A DNA stretch of 64,000 nt from Roseitranquillus sediminis (GCF_016918935.1 NZ_JAFFOB010000012.1:62001-126000); one strand, 5' to 3'. Counted from the first letter of the stretch, positions 44,411 to 53,894 are shown. Numbers and translations: made by a program. The notes: generated from the sequence alone by a model not told the origin.

Positions 44411-47165
44411 CCGCGGGATCCTCCGCCGGGTCCACCTCGAGCGCCCCGTCGATGGCGCGTGCCGCTTCGGCGGCCATCTCCTCCATGCGCCGCGCGAGGT
44501 CGTCGGCGTCGGCACATCCGGTCAGGCGCAGCGTCATCGGGTCGCTCGCGGCCTCCTCTGTCATCGCGCCGCCGGTCAGCAGGCGCGCCGTCGACTGCAC
44601 CGCCCAGAAGAGTGCGTGGGCATTCGCCAGCAGAGCCACTTCCTCGTCCGAGAAGCGACCGCCGGAGGCGAGCGCGGCGGCCAGATCCCGCGGCAGTCCC
44701 TCGCCGATCAGCGCCATGGCCGAGGCGGCGAGCTCGATGTCCTGCAGCCTACCGGCTCCGACCTTGGACTCCCACCGGTTGCTCTCGCCTGTCCGCTCCT
44801 CGAGCCGTCGGCGCATTCCGGCGGTGTCGCGCAGCACCCGGTCGGCCGGCTGCGGTGGCGACAGGAGATCGTTGATCAAGCTCTGGATGTCGGCGCAGAC
44901 GGAAGGGGCACCAGCCACGACCCGGACGCGCGACAAGGCCAGATGCTCCCAGGTCCACGCCTCCTCCTTCTGATAGGTTCGGAAAGAGGCGAGCGATGTC
45001 GCCACGGGCCCCTGCCGGCCGGACGGCCGCAGGCGCATGTCGACTTCATAAAGGCGACCATGCGCCGTCGGTGCGGTAAGCGCCGTGATGAGCGCCTGTG
45101 TCAGGCGCGCGTAGTAGGCGCGCACGGACAGCGGCCGCCGTCCGGCCGACGTCGTCTCCTCCCCCGCATCATAGACCACGATCAGGTCGAGATCCGACGC
45201 CGCCGTCATCAGCGCTGCGCCGAGCGAGCCCATCCCGAGCAGTGCGAGCCCGCGTCCCGGCGGCGGGCCGTGCGACTGCGCGAAGTGCTCGATCGCCACG
45301 GGCAGGACCGCCCTCAGGACAGCGTCCGCCAGCTCGGCATACTGATGACCGGCCTCCTCCGGTCCGATCAGGCCGCGGAGCAGGTGCACGCCGATCCGAA
45401 AGTGCCATTCCTTGGACCAGACCCGCATCGTGTCCAGCCGGCCCTCGTAGTCCGCCGCCGCCTCGAGCCGCTGCGAGAGCTGCGCCTCGAGCTCGTCGGC
45501 CCCCGGCCAGTCGGCGAAGAAGTCGCCTCCGATGACGGCATCCAGCACCTCCGCGTTGCGCCCGAGATAGTGCGCCAGGCCCGGCGCGCTGGCGGCGATG
45601 TCGGTCATCAGGTCCAGTAGCTGCGGGTTGGCCTCGAAGAGCGAAAAGATCTGCACGCCGGCAGGCAGGCCCGAGACGAAGGCCGTCAGATGCTTCAGCG
45701 TACGGTCGGGATCGGCGGTTTTCGAGACGCGATCGAAGAGTGCCGGTCGCAGCCGCTCGAAGATCTCGATCGAACGCTGCGAGCGCAGCGCCGGGAGCGA
45801 GCGCCAGCCGCTCACGATCTCCTTCTGCGCGTCCGTCAGGCTAGGCCCCTCGGCCGCGGGCGACGGGGCGAAGAAATCCTCCGTCAGGCCGGCGACGCGG
45901 TCGAAAACCTCCTGCAGCTCGCGGCGAAGTCCTGCGACGTCGCGCCCGCAGAGCGCGGCGAGGCGGCCAAATCCTGCCTCGTCCTGCGGCAGGAGGTGCG
46001 TCTGCTGGTCGTTGACCATCTGCAGCCGGTGCTCGATCTCGCGCAGGAACGCATAATCGCGCTTGAGCTGCCCGGCGTCGGACTCCGAAACCCATCCCGC
46101 CGCAGCGAGCCGGTCGAGCGCCGCCTGCGTGCCGCGCACGCGGAGCGACGGATCGCGGCCCCCGGCGATGAGCTGCCGGGTCTGGGTGAAGAACTCAATC
46201 TCACGGATGCCGCCCGGGCAGAGCTTCACGTTGCGCTGCTCCAGTGCCTGGCCGTGCTGTCCCTTGTGCTCGCGGATGCGGAGCCGCATCGCATGCGCCT
46301 CCTGTATCGCCACGAAATCCAGATGCCGCCGCCATACGAATGGACGCAGCGCGTCGATAAAGCGCCCGCCGGCCTCCAGGTCGCCTGCGGCCGGTCTCGC
46401 CTTGATCCACGCCGCCCGCTCCCATGCACGGCCAAGCGCCTCGTAATACCGCTCGGCCGCGTCCATCGAGATGCAGACGGGCGTGACCGAGGGATCCGGA
46501 CGCAGCCGCAGATCGGTGCGGAAGACGTAGCCTTCCTCCGTGTTGTCGGAAAGCAGCGCGGTCATCCGGCGAGTTGCCCGCACGAAGCCGCTGCGCACCT
46601 CGGCGTAGTCCTCCGGCGGGTGGCGTGCCTCGTCGAAAAGGCAGATGAGGTCTATGTCGGATGAGTAATTGAGCTCGGACGAGCCCATCTTGCCCATGGC
46701 GAAGATGACCATGCCGTCCGCATCCGGCGCATCTGGCAGCCTGCCCCGCCGGCGCTCCGCCGCAAGGGCGGCGGAGAGCGCAGTGGCGCAGGCGAGGTCC
46801 GCGAACCGGGTCAAGGCGCCGGTCACCTCGCCGAGGTGCCAGACGCCGCCCAGGTCCGCCAGCGCCGTCAGCAGCGCTACGCGCCGCTTTGCCCGTCGCA
46901 GCCCGTCGGCCACCTCCGCGTCCGCGAGCGCTTCTACTTCCGCAAGCGCCCGCTCCAGCGCGTCCTCGGGTTCTTCATGCAAGGCTTCGGAAAGCCACGC
47001 CGCCTCCTGCCGCGCGATGCGGTGCAGGAATGGACTTGATCCCGCCGCACCCGACACGAGGCGGTGCAGGTCGCCCTCCAGCCCAACGGCCTCGGCGGCT
47101 TCGGTCCCGTGCTCGGGCTCGAGCGGATCGGGGCAACGGGTGAGGCGGTGGGCGAACGGCACCAC
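44403..47165 (-). CDS. glnE: bifunctional glutamine synthetase adenylyltransferase/deadenylase
   Basis: This 920-residue enzyme attaches and removes AMP on glutamine synthetase under PII control. The two nucleotidyltransferase halves are visible: GKMGSSELNYSSDIDLICLF near residue 165 (removing domain) and GMGSLGAALMTAASDLDLIV near residue 645 (adding domain), each with the DxD metal motif. Helical bundles separate and flank them. The start is GTG 47165; nearby in-frame alternatives would change little. It is the only nitrogen-regulation gene in the window. Confidence 0.94.
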   Translation of the reverse strand: MVPFAHRLTRCPDPLEPEHGTEAAEAVGLEGDLHRLVSGAAGSSPFLHRIARQEAAWLSEALHEEPEDALERALAEVEALADAEVADGLRRAKRRVALLTALADLGGVWHLGEVTGALTRFADLACATALSAALAAERRRGRLPDAPDADGMVIFAMGKMGSSELNYSSDIDLICLFDEARHPPEDYAEVRSGFVRATRRMTALLSDNTEEGYVFRTDLRLRPDPSVTPVCISMDAAERYYEALGRAWERAAWIKARPAAGDLEAGGRFIDALRPFVWRRHLDFVAIQEAHAMRLRIREHKGQHGQALEQRNVKLCPGGIREIEFFTQTRQLIAGGRDPSLRVRGTQAALDRLAAAGWVSESDAGQLKRDYAFLREIEHRLQMVNDQQTHLLPQDEAGFGRLAALCGRDVAGLRRELQEVFDRVAGLTEDFFAPSPAAEGPSLTDAQKEIVSGWRSLPALRSQRSIEIFERLRPALFDRVSKTADPDRTLKHLTAFVSGLPAGVQIFSLFEANPQLLDLMTDIAASAPGLAHYLGRNAEVLDAVIGGDFFADWPGADELEAQLSQRLEAAADYEGRLDTMRVWSKEWHFRIGVHLLRGLIGPEEAGHQYAELADAVLRAVLPVAIEHFAQSHGPPPGRGLALLGMGSLGAALMTAASDLDLIVVYDAGEETTSAGRRPLSVRAYYARLTQALITALTAPTAHGRLYEVDMRLRPSGRQGPVATSLASFRTYQKEEAWTWEHLALSRVRVVAGAPSVCADIQSLINDLLSPPQPADRVLRDTAGMRRRLEERTGESNRWESKVGAGRLQDIELAASAMALIGEGLPRDLAAALASGGRFSDEEVALLANAHALFWAVQSTARLLTGGAMTEEAASDPMTLRLTGCADADDLARRMEEMAAEAARAIDGALEVDPAEDPADA

Positions 47166-47265
47166 CCCACCTTGGCAACCGGCGCAGATCGGTCAAGCGG
47201 ATCGAGGAAGTGAAAAGTTTTTACATGGCCCTTGATCTTGATCGCGCGCATGCCGATCTCCGCTC

Positions 47266-47278
47266 ATGTGAAACACAT
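47266..47278. promoter_or_regulatory. small inverted repeat upstream of the DUF2852 gene
   Basis: ATGTG-AAA-CACAT is a perfect inverted repeat 25 bases before the DUF2852 start and is nested in a wider pair, TCATGT (47264-47269) and ACATGA (47281-47286). The octamer TTTACATG occurs at 47220-47227 and again at 47278-47285. The gap between glnE and DUF2852 is only 137 bases and unusually A/T-rich for this DNA, so it probably holds a regulated promoter. Confidence 0.3.
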
Positions 47279-47302
47279 TTACATGACGAGGAGGAAGCTA
47301 CG

Positions 47303-47695
47303 ATGACATCTGTTGCAACTTGGCCGGCACAGGCCGAATCCTGGCTCGACGAGCGCGGCAAGCCCGCCTGGATCATCGCCATGATCCTCGGGTTCATCGT
47401 GTTTTGGCCGCTGGGCCTGGCGCTCCTGGCGTACATGATCTGGAGCCGTCGCATGTTCGCCGGCGCCTGCGGTCGCCGTCGTTCCGCCCGCGTCGCCTTC
47501 CGGTCGAGCGGCAACAGCGCGTTTGACGCCTATAAGGCCGAGACGCTGCGCCGGCTGCAGGACGAGCAGGCCGCGTTCGAGGCCTTCCTCAAGCGGCTGC
47601 GCGAGGCCAAGGACAAGACCGAATTCGACCAGTTCATGGACGAGCGCGCCCGGACCGCCCGCGCCACGTCGGGCGAAGAAAAGCAAACGGTGTGA
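47303..47695 (+). CDS. DUF2852 membrane-associated protein
   Basis: This is a 130-residue protein starting MTSVATWPAQAESWLDERGK. A single membrane helix (about residues 22-45, AWIIAMILGFIVFWPLGLAL) is followed by a basic segment and a C-terminal coiled coil (FDAYKAETLRRLQDEQAAFE, FLKRLREAKDKTEFDQFMDE). This order is typical of DUF2852 proteins of alphaproteobacteria, of unknown function. ATG 47303 follows a strong GAGGAGG site; a longer frame to 47210 has no such site. A strong hairpin follows the stop. Confidence 0.88.
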   Translation: MTSVATWPAQAESWLDERGKPAWIIAMILGFIVFWPLGLALLAYMIWSRRMFAGACGRRRSARVAFRSSGNSAFDAYKAETLRRLQDEQAAFEAFLKRLREAKDKTEFDQFMDERARTARATSGEEKQTV

Positions 47696-47700
47696 GCCTC

Positions 47701-47728
47701 GGCGGCGGCCTCTTGGCAGGCCGCCGCC
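47701..47728 (+). terminator. strong hairpin after the DUF2852 gene
   Basis: GGCGGCGGCCT (47701-47711) and AGGCCGCCGCC (47718-47728) form a perfect 11-base stem with a 6-base loop, starting five bases after the DUF2852 stop. It is followed by GCTTTCG, so the U-run is poor, but stem strength and position fit a terminator. A TATAGA element at 47738-47743 just after it may belong to the promoter of the RDD gene. Confidence 0.65.
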
Positions 47729-47761
47729 GCTTTCGCATATAGAGGCACGAGGGAGACGCCT

Positions 47762-48220
47762 GTGACTGCGACGGAAATCTACCTGGACCGCCTGCCGGAT
47801 CCGGTGACCGAGCCGGCCTTCTACGACGGTGTGCCGCTCAAGCGGCTCATCGCTTGGGTGGTCGACGTGGCCATCACCGCGGCGGTGACAGTCGTCGCAC
47901 TGCCGCTGACGCTGTTTGCGGGGCTTTTCTTCCTCCCGCTGCTCTACGGATTGGTTGGATTCCTCTACCGCTGGGCCAGTATCACCCGCATGTCGGGCAC
48001 GATCGGGATGCGGCTGGCGGCGATCGAACTGCGCGGGTCGGACGGCGGGCGGCTTGATCCGCTGGCGGCATTGCTCCACACTTCGGGATACACGGCGTCG
48101 GTGATGCTCTTTCCGGCACAGTTCGTTTCGGTCGCACTCATGATGGTGACGCCACGCCGGCAGAGCCTGACCGACCTTGTCCTGGGAACGGCCGCAGTGC
48201 GTCAAGCGGCCGTATACTGA
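47762..48220 (+). CDS. RDD family membrane protein
   Basis: This is a 152-residue protein with the RDD arrangement. A charged N-terminus with a PLKRLIAWVVDVAIT first helix (the Arg...Asp pattern that names the family), a second helix LTLFAGLFFLPLLYGLVGFL, the GTIGMRLAAIELR loop and a third hydrophobic stretch are visible. The ending RRQSLTDLVLGTAAV matches the family. The start is GTG 47762 after GAGGGAGACG. Function unknown; RDD proteins are often taken as transporters or anchors. Confidence 0.85.
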   Translation: MTATEIYLDRLPDPVTEPAFYDGVPLKRLIAWVVDVAITAAVTVVALPLTLFAGLFFLPLLYGLVGFLYRWASITRMSGTIGMRLAAIELRGSDGGRLDPLAALLHTSGYTASVMLFPAQFVSVALMMVTPRRQSLTDLVLGTAAVRQAAVY

Positions 48221-48291
48221 CAACTCTCGCGGGACTTGGCGGAACCTGCGGCGGGCGCTAGTGTTTCCCACGTCTGCCGACCGGTTCGAAA

Positions 48292-49119
48292 ATGCGCCAC
48301 ACCTTACCCATCGCTCCGCAGTTCTACGTGACGGCACCGCAGCCGTGCCCCTACCTTGAGGGACGGATGGAGCGTAAGCTCTTCACGGCGCTGCAGGGCG
48401 AGTATGCGGAGACCCTGAACGACACCCTGTCCAAGCAGGGGTTCCGGCGCTCGCAGAACGTTCTCTACCGCCCGTCCTGCGCGGAATGCTCGGCCTGCAT
48501 TTCGGTGCGTATCCGAGTCGCGGACTTTCGCCCGACCCGCAGCCAGCGCCGGGTCCTGCGCCGCAACCGCGACCTCAAGCGGGACGCCACGTCCCCCTGG
48601 GCCACGGAGGAGCAGTACCAGCTCTTCCGGACGTACCTCGACAGCCGCCACTCGGATGGCGGCATGGCCGACATGGACATCTTCGAGTTCGCGGCGATGA
48701 TCGAGGAGACGCCGATCCGGAGCCGGGTGATCGAGTACACGACCTCCGGGATCACCGGACGGGACCTGGCGGCGGTCTGCCTGACGGACGTGCTCGATGA
48801 CGGGCTGTCGATGGTCTACTCGTTCTACGACCCGCAACTCGCCACCGACAGCCTCGGCACCTACGTCATCCTCGATCACATCGAGATCGCGCGCGAGGCG
48901 GGGATGCCCTACGTCTATCTCGGCTATTGGGTGCCGGGCAGCCCGAAGATGGGCTACAAGGCCAAGTTCCCGGCGCTCGAGGTCTACCACGGCGGCGTCT
49001 GGCGTGACCTGGGCAACCCCTCGGACTATTCGGTCAAGACGCACCCGCTTTCGACGGACCCGATCGCCGAGCAGGTCGCGCGGATCTCGCTGCCCGATAC
49101 CCGTGCGCCGAAGAGCTGA
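48292..49119 (+). CDS. bpt: aspartate/glutamate leucyltransferase (bacterial N-end rule)
   Basis: This 275-residue enzyme belongs to the ATE/Bpt family, which transfers leucine from tRNA to N-terminal Asp or Glu to mark proteins for ClpS/ClpAP. The N-terminal cysteine motif [33 protein letters not shown] and [12 protein letters not shown] are all present, as is [20 protein letters not shown]. Length matches Bpt. The start is ATG 48292, 71 bases after the RDD gene. It is convergent with the TRAP operon, six bases away. Confidence 0.93.
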   Translation: MRHTLPIAPQFYVTAPQPCPYLEGRMERKLFTALQGEYAETLNDTLSKQGFRRSQNVLYRPSCAECSACISVRIRVADFRPTRSQRRVLRRNRDLKRDATSPWATEEQYQLFRTYLDSRHSDGGMADMDIFEFAAMIEETPIRSRVIEYTTSGITGRDLAAVCLTDVLDDGLSMVYSFYDPQLATDSLGTYVILDHIEIAREAGMPYVYLGYWVPGSPKMGYKAKFPALEVYHGGVWRDLGNPSDYSVKTHPLSTDPIAEQVARISLPDTRAPKS

Positions 49120-49125
49120 CGAGGC

Positions 49126-51480
49126 TCAGTTCGGCATCAGGTTCGGCACGATCGTCACAACCCACGGGAACGCCCAGAGCAGCGCCAGTCCGCCCATCTG
49201 GATCAGCACGAACGGGACGATGCCGCGATAGATGTGCCCGGTCGTCACCGACACCGGCGCGACGCCGCGGAGGTAGAAGAGCGCAAAGCCGAAAGGCGGC
49301 GTGAGGAACGACGTCTGCAGGTTGACTGCGATCATGATCGTGACCCAACTCGGGTCGAGCGTTCCGCCGTAGATCACCGGCCCGACGATCGGGATCACGA
49401 TGTAGATGATCTCGAGAAAGTCGAGGACGAAGCCCAGCACGAAGAGCACCAGCATCACGATCAGGAAGACCACCCACTCCCGGTCGAAGGAGCGCAGAAA
49501 GTTCTGGATGTACTCCTCGCCGCCGAAAGAGATCACCACGAGGTTGAGCAGCTGCGAGCCGATCAGGATGGTGAAGACCATCGAAGTGACCTTGGCGGTC
49601 TCGCGGATCACCGGCGTAAGGATGCCGCCCGCGAACAGCACCCAGCAGGAGAAGAGAAGGCCGAAGATCGCGAAGAGATAGGCCGCCTGCGCCACGATGA
49701 AGGCGACCCACTCCTCGAACGCGACGGTCTCGCGCGTGATGCGCAGGTCGAAGTTCATGCCGATCAGGATCATGATCAGGATCGCGAAGGCGGTCATGAT
49801 GACGATGCGGCCGGATCGACCGAGGTCGCGCTGCCTGCGGTAGGCCGCGAGCATGATCGCGCCGCCGGCGCCGAGCGCCGCGGCGGGCGTCGGGTTGGTT
49901 ATCCCGCCGAGGATCGAGCCCAGAACCGCGATGATCAGCACGAGCGGCGGGAAGACGACCCGTAGCAGGTCGTTTCGCGCGAGCATCCCGCCCGCAGCTC
50001 GCAACCCGTAGAGCGTCAGCAGGATCGGGATCGACAGGATGACGAGCGTCTGGCCCGAGGTGGTCGTCGGCGCGACGAAGAGCGCGTCGAAGGTCAGTGC
50101 CAGGACAATCCCGGCGGCACCGACGAGAAGCGGGCGGACCGGCGCCGACGGAGCGACCCCCCGCGCCACCGCCAGGACGATCCCGAACGAGAGAAAGCCG
50201 AGCAGGATCCCGGAGCCGATCGGCGGCGCGCTTGCGATCCTGTTGAGGCGGATCTGCTCGATCTCCTCCTCCGTCAGCTGTCGGCCCACATTCGCGCCGC
50301 CCGAGGCATCGATCGCTTCCTGCTGCGAGACGGCGATATCCCAGCGCGCCTGGCCGTGCAGATCGATCATCGCCGCGCGGCACTGATCCGAGACGTTGGT
50401 GCGCAGGACGGCACTCGCACCCGCCTCGCTGTAGCTGCCGACGCGGACGTCTTGGCTGCCGGCCGGCCCAATGGCACTCATCAACACCCCGGCCGCGATC
50501 AAAACCAGCGGTACCGCCAGATACCAGGTCAGCGCCTCGCTCCGCGTCACGACCTCGCCCGTACTGCCCGTAACCGCAACCGGCGGCGCCTTGGACGGGT
50601 TGAGCAGCGCATAGCCGAACGCATAGGCCGCGTAGAGCGCGGCGAGCAGGATGCCCGGTAGAAGCGCCGCCTGGAACAGCGTCCCGACGGAGACGACGGC
50701 CGCCTGCCCCAGAAGCGTCAGCGCGTCCGAGCATCCGACCGCCTGCGCCCTCGTCTCCTGCGCCGTGGCGTAGATGTCGCCCGCGAGCGTGCCCAGCAGC
50801 ACGATCACGATCGATGGCGGGATGATCTGGCCGAGCGTGCCGCTGGCCGCGATGACGCCGGTGGCCAGCTCCGGCGAGTAGTTGTTGCGCAGCATCGTCG
50901 GCAGCGACAGCAGCCCCATCGTGACGACGGTCGCGCCAACGATGCCGGTCGATGCGGCGAGGAACGCGCCCACCACGACCACGCTGACCGCGAGGCCGCC
51001 CGGCAAAGGACCGAAGACGCGCGCCATCGTCTGCAGCAGGTCGTCGGCGATCCGCGACCGCTCGAGCGTGATGCCCATGAGAACGAACATCAGAACCGCC
51101 AGCAGCGTTTCTATCGACGCGCCCGCCAGCACCCGCTCATTCACACGGTTGACGATGAAGCTGATGTTGCGGTCGACTGCGAGTTCCCAGCCGCCCGGGA
51201 AGAGCGGCTCGACCATGCGCGGAAGGTCCGGGTATCGGAAGCGCGAGATGTCGATCGGGCTCTCGCCCTGCACCAGGAGCTGCCTGTAGGCGTCGCTGCC
51301 CTGATCGACCGCCTGATGGACGAGGACGCCGGCGCTGTCGAGCGCGGCGATGATCGCGAACGAGAAGATCGCCGCGCCGCCAATCGCGAAGGCGACCGGA
51401 AAGCCCGAAAGGATCCCGCCGAAGAGGCAGAGGAACACGATGATCAGGCCGATCTCGACCCCGTCGAGCCCCAGGAACAT
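49126..51480 (-). CDS. TRAP transporter large permease (DctM type) with long internal insertion
   Basis: This 784-residue membrane protein transports the substrate with sodium, against about 430 residues in classical DctM. DctM motifs appear at the N-terminus (MFVLMGITLERSRIADDLLQ, ASTGIVGATVVTMG, GTLGQIIPPSIVIVLLGT) and resume at ILGGITNPTPAAALGAGGAI (about 522-541). Between about residues 290 and 505 there is extra sequence with several membrane helices and a soluble loop (341-415, including QLTEEEIEQIRLNR). The C-terminal half continues normally. The TRAP small subunit and binding protein lie upstream on the same strand. Confidence 0.9.
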   Translation of the reverse strand: MFLGLDGVEIGLIIVFLCLFGGILSGFPVAFAIGGAAIFSFAIIAALDSAGVLVHQAVDQGSDAYRQLLVQGESPIDISRFRYPDLPRMVEPLFPGGWELAVDRNISFIVNRVNERVLAGASIETLLAVLMFVLMGITLERSRIADDLLQTMARVFGPLPGGLAVSVVVVGAFLAASTGIVGATVVTMGLLSLPTMLRNNYSPELATGVIAASGTLGQIIPPSIVIVLLGTLAGDIYATAQETRAQAVGCSDALTLLGQAAVVSVGTLFQAALLPGILLAALYAAYAFGYALLNPSKAPPVAVTGSTGEVVTRSEALTWYLAVPLVLIAAGVLMSAIGPAGSQDVRVGSYSEAGASAVLRTNVSDQCRAAMIDLHGQARWDIAVSQQEAIDASGGANVGRQLTEEEIEQIRLNRIASAPPIGSGILLGFLSFGIVLAVARGVAPSAPVRPLLVGAAGIVLALTFDALFVAPTTTSGQTLVILSIPILLTLYGLRAAGGMLARNDLLRVVFPPLVLIIAVLGSILGGITNPTPAAALGAGGAIMLAAYRRQRDLGRSGRIVIMTAFAILIMILIGMNFDLRITRETVAFEEWVAFIVAQAAYLFAIFGLLFSCWVLFAGGILTPVIRETAKVTSMVFTILIGSQLLNLVVISFGGEEYIQNFLRSFDREWVVFLIVMLVLFVLGFVLDFLEIIYIVIPIVGPVIYGGTLDPSWVTIMIAVNLQTSFLTPPFGFALFYLRGVAPVSVTTGHIYRGIVPFVLIQMGGLALLWAFPWVVTIVPNLMPN

Positions 51481-51492
51481 GTTGCTGCTCCC

Positions 51493-52392
51493 CTAGTGCG
51501 CGTGCCGTTCGGGTGCGGCCATCTCGACCTCGCCCGGCTCCAGCACATCCCTGTCGAGGAAGCGTCCGGCACTCGCCGGCCCCTCCTTCCATTCCAGGTA
51601 CGAGCGGTAGAAGAAGGCCACGGCCTGCAGGAAGACCATCCCGGCAAAGGCCACCAGCAGCACCTTGAAGAGGAAGTAGCCGTTGAAGCCGTTGGGTGAG
51701 AAGCCCACGGTCTCGACATTCCAGCGAAAGGCGCGCGCCTTCATCAGCATCTGGTCGATGCTGTCAGAAGCAGAGACCTTCGGCGTCACGAGGTGCCGCC
51801 AGAGGAAATACCAAGCGTACATCCAGACGATCAGGGCGAACGGCATCATGAAGACCAGCGAGCCCGCCATGTCGATCACCCGCTTCGTCCGGTGGCCCAC
51901 GGCGGAATAGACGAGGTCCACGCGCACGTGCCCCCCCTGCACGAAGGTGTAGGTGCAGCAGAGTGCAACGACGAGAGCGTTGTAGAACTTGAGCTCCTCG
52001 GACCACCAGCTGATGTCGAGACTGAGCGCTGCGCCCAGGCCGAAGGTCAGCTCGGACATCGCGAAGATGCTCTGGCTGAAGATGATCACGATCTGCTGGA
52101 GCACCATCAACAGCCCGGCCCAGGCGAAGAAACGGCCCGTTCCGTTGGCGAAGGCCTCGAGCACCCGCACCGCCCCCCACATGATCCGGTTGCGCCAGAA
52201 ACCGAGCCCCGTCAGCACGAGGAAGGCGGTCAGCACCACGAAGAGGAACTCGCGCGAGCCGCCGTAATAGGCGAAGCGCATCACCGCCTCGGGGTTCGAC
52301 CAGTCGAGCCACAGGCCCGGATGCGTCACGGCATAGGCCACGCGCCAGAACGACAGAGCGATGTTGCTGACGACCCAGATCAGGAAATCCAT
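51493..52392 (-). CDS. TRAP transporter small permease (DctQ type)
   Basis: This is a 299-residue membrane protein, longer than the usual 160-220 for DctQ. After an N-terminal helix and a soluble region it shows FFAWAGLLMVLQQIVIIFSQ, the amphipathic EELKFYNALVVALCCTYTFV and the family segment GGHVRVDLVYSAVGHRTKRV, then two more helices. The C-terminal tail is soluble. It ends 12 bases before the large permease, and the binding-protein gene is 51 bases upstream, giving the order SBP-Q-M. Confidence 0.88.
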   Translation of the reverse strand: MDFLIWVVSNIALSFWRVAYAVTHPGLWLDWSNPEAVMRFAYYGGSREFLFVVLTAFLVLTGLGFWRNRIMWGAVRVLEAFANGTGRFFAWAGLLMVLQQIVIIFSQSIFAMSELTFGLGAALSLDISWWSEELKFYNALVVALCCTYTFVQGGHVRVDLVYSAVGHRTKRVIDMAGSLVFMMPFALIVWMYAWYFLWRHLVTPKVSASDSIDQMLMKARAFRWNVETVGFSPNGFNGYFLFKVLLVAFAGMVFLQAVAFFYRSYLEWKEGPASAGRFLDRDVLEPGEVEMAAPERHAH

Positions 52393-52443
52393 CGTGACCC
52401 CGCCGAAGTTGCGGCCCCGCGCGAGGCGAGGCCGCGAATTGCG

Positions 52444-53529
52444 TCAGTTGCCGAGGATGCGGTTCCTCTGGGCCTGATAGGTGTCTTCGGACCGGCCGAC
52501 CCAGTCCGCCGAGTCGGCCATCGACGCCATGTAGCTGTCGTAGACGCGCTTGTAGAGCTCGTCCGACATGTACTGCTGCTGAACCTCGTCCGAGGCGCGG
52601 CCGAAGGCTTCCCAGACGCTCTCCGGAAACTCCAGGAGCTGCACGCCGGACGACTGGAGCCGCTGCAGGGCGGCGGCGTTGTTCGACTGGAACAGCGTCC
52701 AGGTCCAGATGTTGGCCGCGGCGGCGACCTGCTCGATCACCGTCTGGTGGCTCTGCGGCAGGCTGTCGAAGACCTCCCGGTTGGTTGCCAGGCTGAGGCC
52801 GGGACCGGGCTCGGCGAAGCCTGCCGGATAGTAGATCTTGGTGATCTCCTGAAAGCCCGCGGCCTCGTCGGCCCACGGACCGATCCAGTCGGTGCCGTCG
52901 ATCGCACCGGACGAGAGCGCCTGGTAGACCTCGCCCCCGGGAAGATTCTGCACCGACGCGCCCAGCCGCGACAGCACCTCGCCGCCCTGCCCCGGAATGC
53001 GGAACTTGAGCCCCTGGAAATCCTCCGGCGAGTTGATCTCGTTGCGGTACCAGCCGCCGGTCTGCGACCCGGTGTTGCCCGCGAGGAAGGACTTCAGCCC
53101 GAAGATCTGGCCGAGCTCGTCGTGCAGCTCCTGCCCGCCGCCGTGGTAGTACCACGTGTTGAGTTCCAGCGCCGTCATGCCGAACGGCACCGAGGAATAG
53201 AACGGATAGGCCGGATGCTGACCGACGAAGTAGTAGTCGGCCGCGTGGTACATGTCGGCCTGGCCGGAGGTCACGGCGTCGAACGCCTCGAAAGCGCCCA
53301 CGAGCTCGCCCGCTGCCTTGAGGTCGATGGTTAGCTGGCCGTCCGTCGCGGCGGTGATGCGGTCGGCGATGTACTGGGCGCTGTCGTGCACCCCCGCAAG
53401 GCCCCGCGACCATGTCGTCACCATGGTCAGGGTTCGGCGCCCCTGCGCGTAGGCCGGCGCAGCCAGCGCGCCCGCGGCGGCGGCAGTGCCGCCCATGGCG
53501 GATTTCCTCAGAAACGAGCGACGATCCAT
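52444..53529 (-). CDS. TRAP transporter substrate-binding protein, TakP-like (2-oxoacid/monocarboxylate type)
   Basis: This is a 361-residue periplasmic protein. It starts MDRRSFLRKSAMGGTAAAAG, a twin-arginine signal, so it is probably exported folded. The mature part has FKNTG-type elements here read as LAGNTGSQTGGWYRNEI and AIDGTDWIGPWADE, which closely resemble TakP of Rhodobacter, a binder of 2-oxoacids. The arginine in LKFRIPGQGG is the usual carboxylate ligand. ATG 53529 has GGAGGAGA upstream; an in-frame start 18 bases earlier is less likely. The exact ligand is inference. Confidence 0.9.
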   Translation of the reverse strand: MDRRSFLRKSAMGGTAAAAGALAAPAYAQGRRTLTMVTTWSRGLAGVHDSAQYIADRITAATDGQLTIDLKAAGELVGAFEAFDAVTSGQADMYHAADYYFVGQHPAYPFYSSVPFGMTALELNTWYYHGGGQELHDELGQIFGLKSFLAGNTGSQTGGWYRNEINSPEDFQGLKFRIPGQGGEVLSRLGASVQNLPGGEVYQALSSGAIDGTDWIGPWADEAAGFQEITKIYYPAGFAEPGPGLSLATNREVFDSLPQSHQTVIEQVAAAANIWTWTLFQSNNAAALQRLQSSGVQLLEFPESVWEAFGRASDEVQQQYMSDELYKRVYDSYMASMADSADWVGRSEDTYQAQRNRILGN

Positions 53530-53833
53530 CTCAATTCTCCTCCCCAACTCGCAAGGCCCGCATTGATGACGGGCAGCATCACAGGTGCGGCACCCTATAG
53601 AAGCTGCTGGAGCCTGTTAATAGGGCCACTGTCGGCCATTGTCCTTTTTCCTAAGCGCAGCGGTCCTCCCGCGGCATCAAGGGCATTCATGCTACACCGG
53701 AAGGGAGCAGGTGCCGCGAATTCGGGTAGAGGAAGGCACCTCTGCCGCTGCGAATCGCTACTGCGGACGAGACCGGAAGGCAATAAAGTTGCGTCGGCGC
53801 GCACCCTGACGCATGATTCCGCGCGAAACCCGG
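53530..53833. other. non-coding divergent region between the TRAP and ilv operons
   Basis: No credible gene lies here. Short frames are arginine-rich or shadow-like. The left part holds the candidate TRAP promoter (53594-53620). The right part runs into the ilv promoter. The middle section, about 53640-53830, is less GC-rich than the genes and could contain regulator sites, but I see no clear repeat or palindrome of length in it. Confidence 0.5.
53594..53620 (-). promoter_or_regulatory. candidate promoter of the TRAP operon
   Basis: On the minus strand TTAACA (53620-53615, five of six consensus bases) is followed by TATAGG (53599-53594) after 15 bases, or by TAGGGT (53597-53592) after 17. 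It lies 65-90 bases upstream of the binding-protein start, the expected distance. Confidence 0.4.
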
Positions 53834-53862
53834 TTGACGCGTCCGCGCTCGCTCGCTAGAGG
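53834..53862 (+). promoter_or_regulatory. sigma70-like promoter of the ilv leader and operon
   Basis: TTGACG (53834-53839) and TAGAGG (53857-53862) are separated by exactly 17 bases. Transcription from about 53869 would produce a short 5' segment before the leader peptide ATG at 53895, then the attenuator and acetolactate synthase genes. Confidence 0.6.
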
Positions 53863-53894
53863 GACCTCAGGCAAGAGATTGCGGAGCCTTGCAG

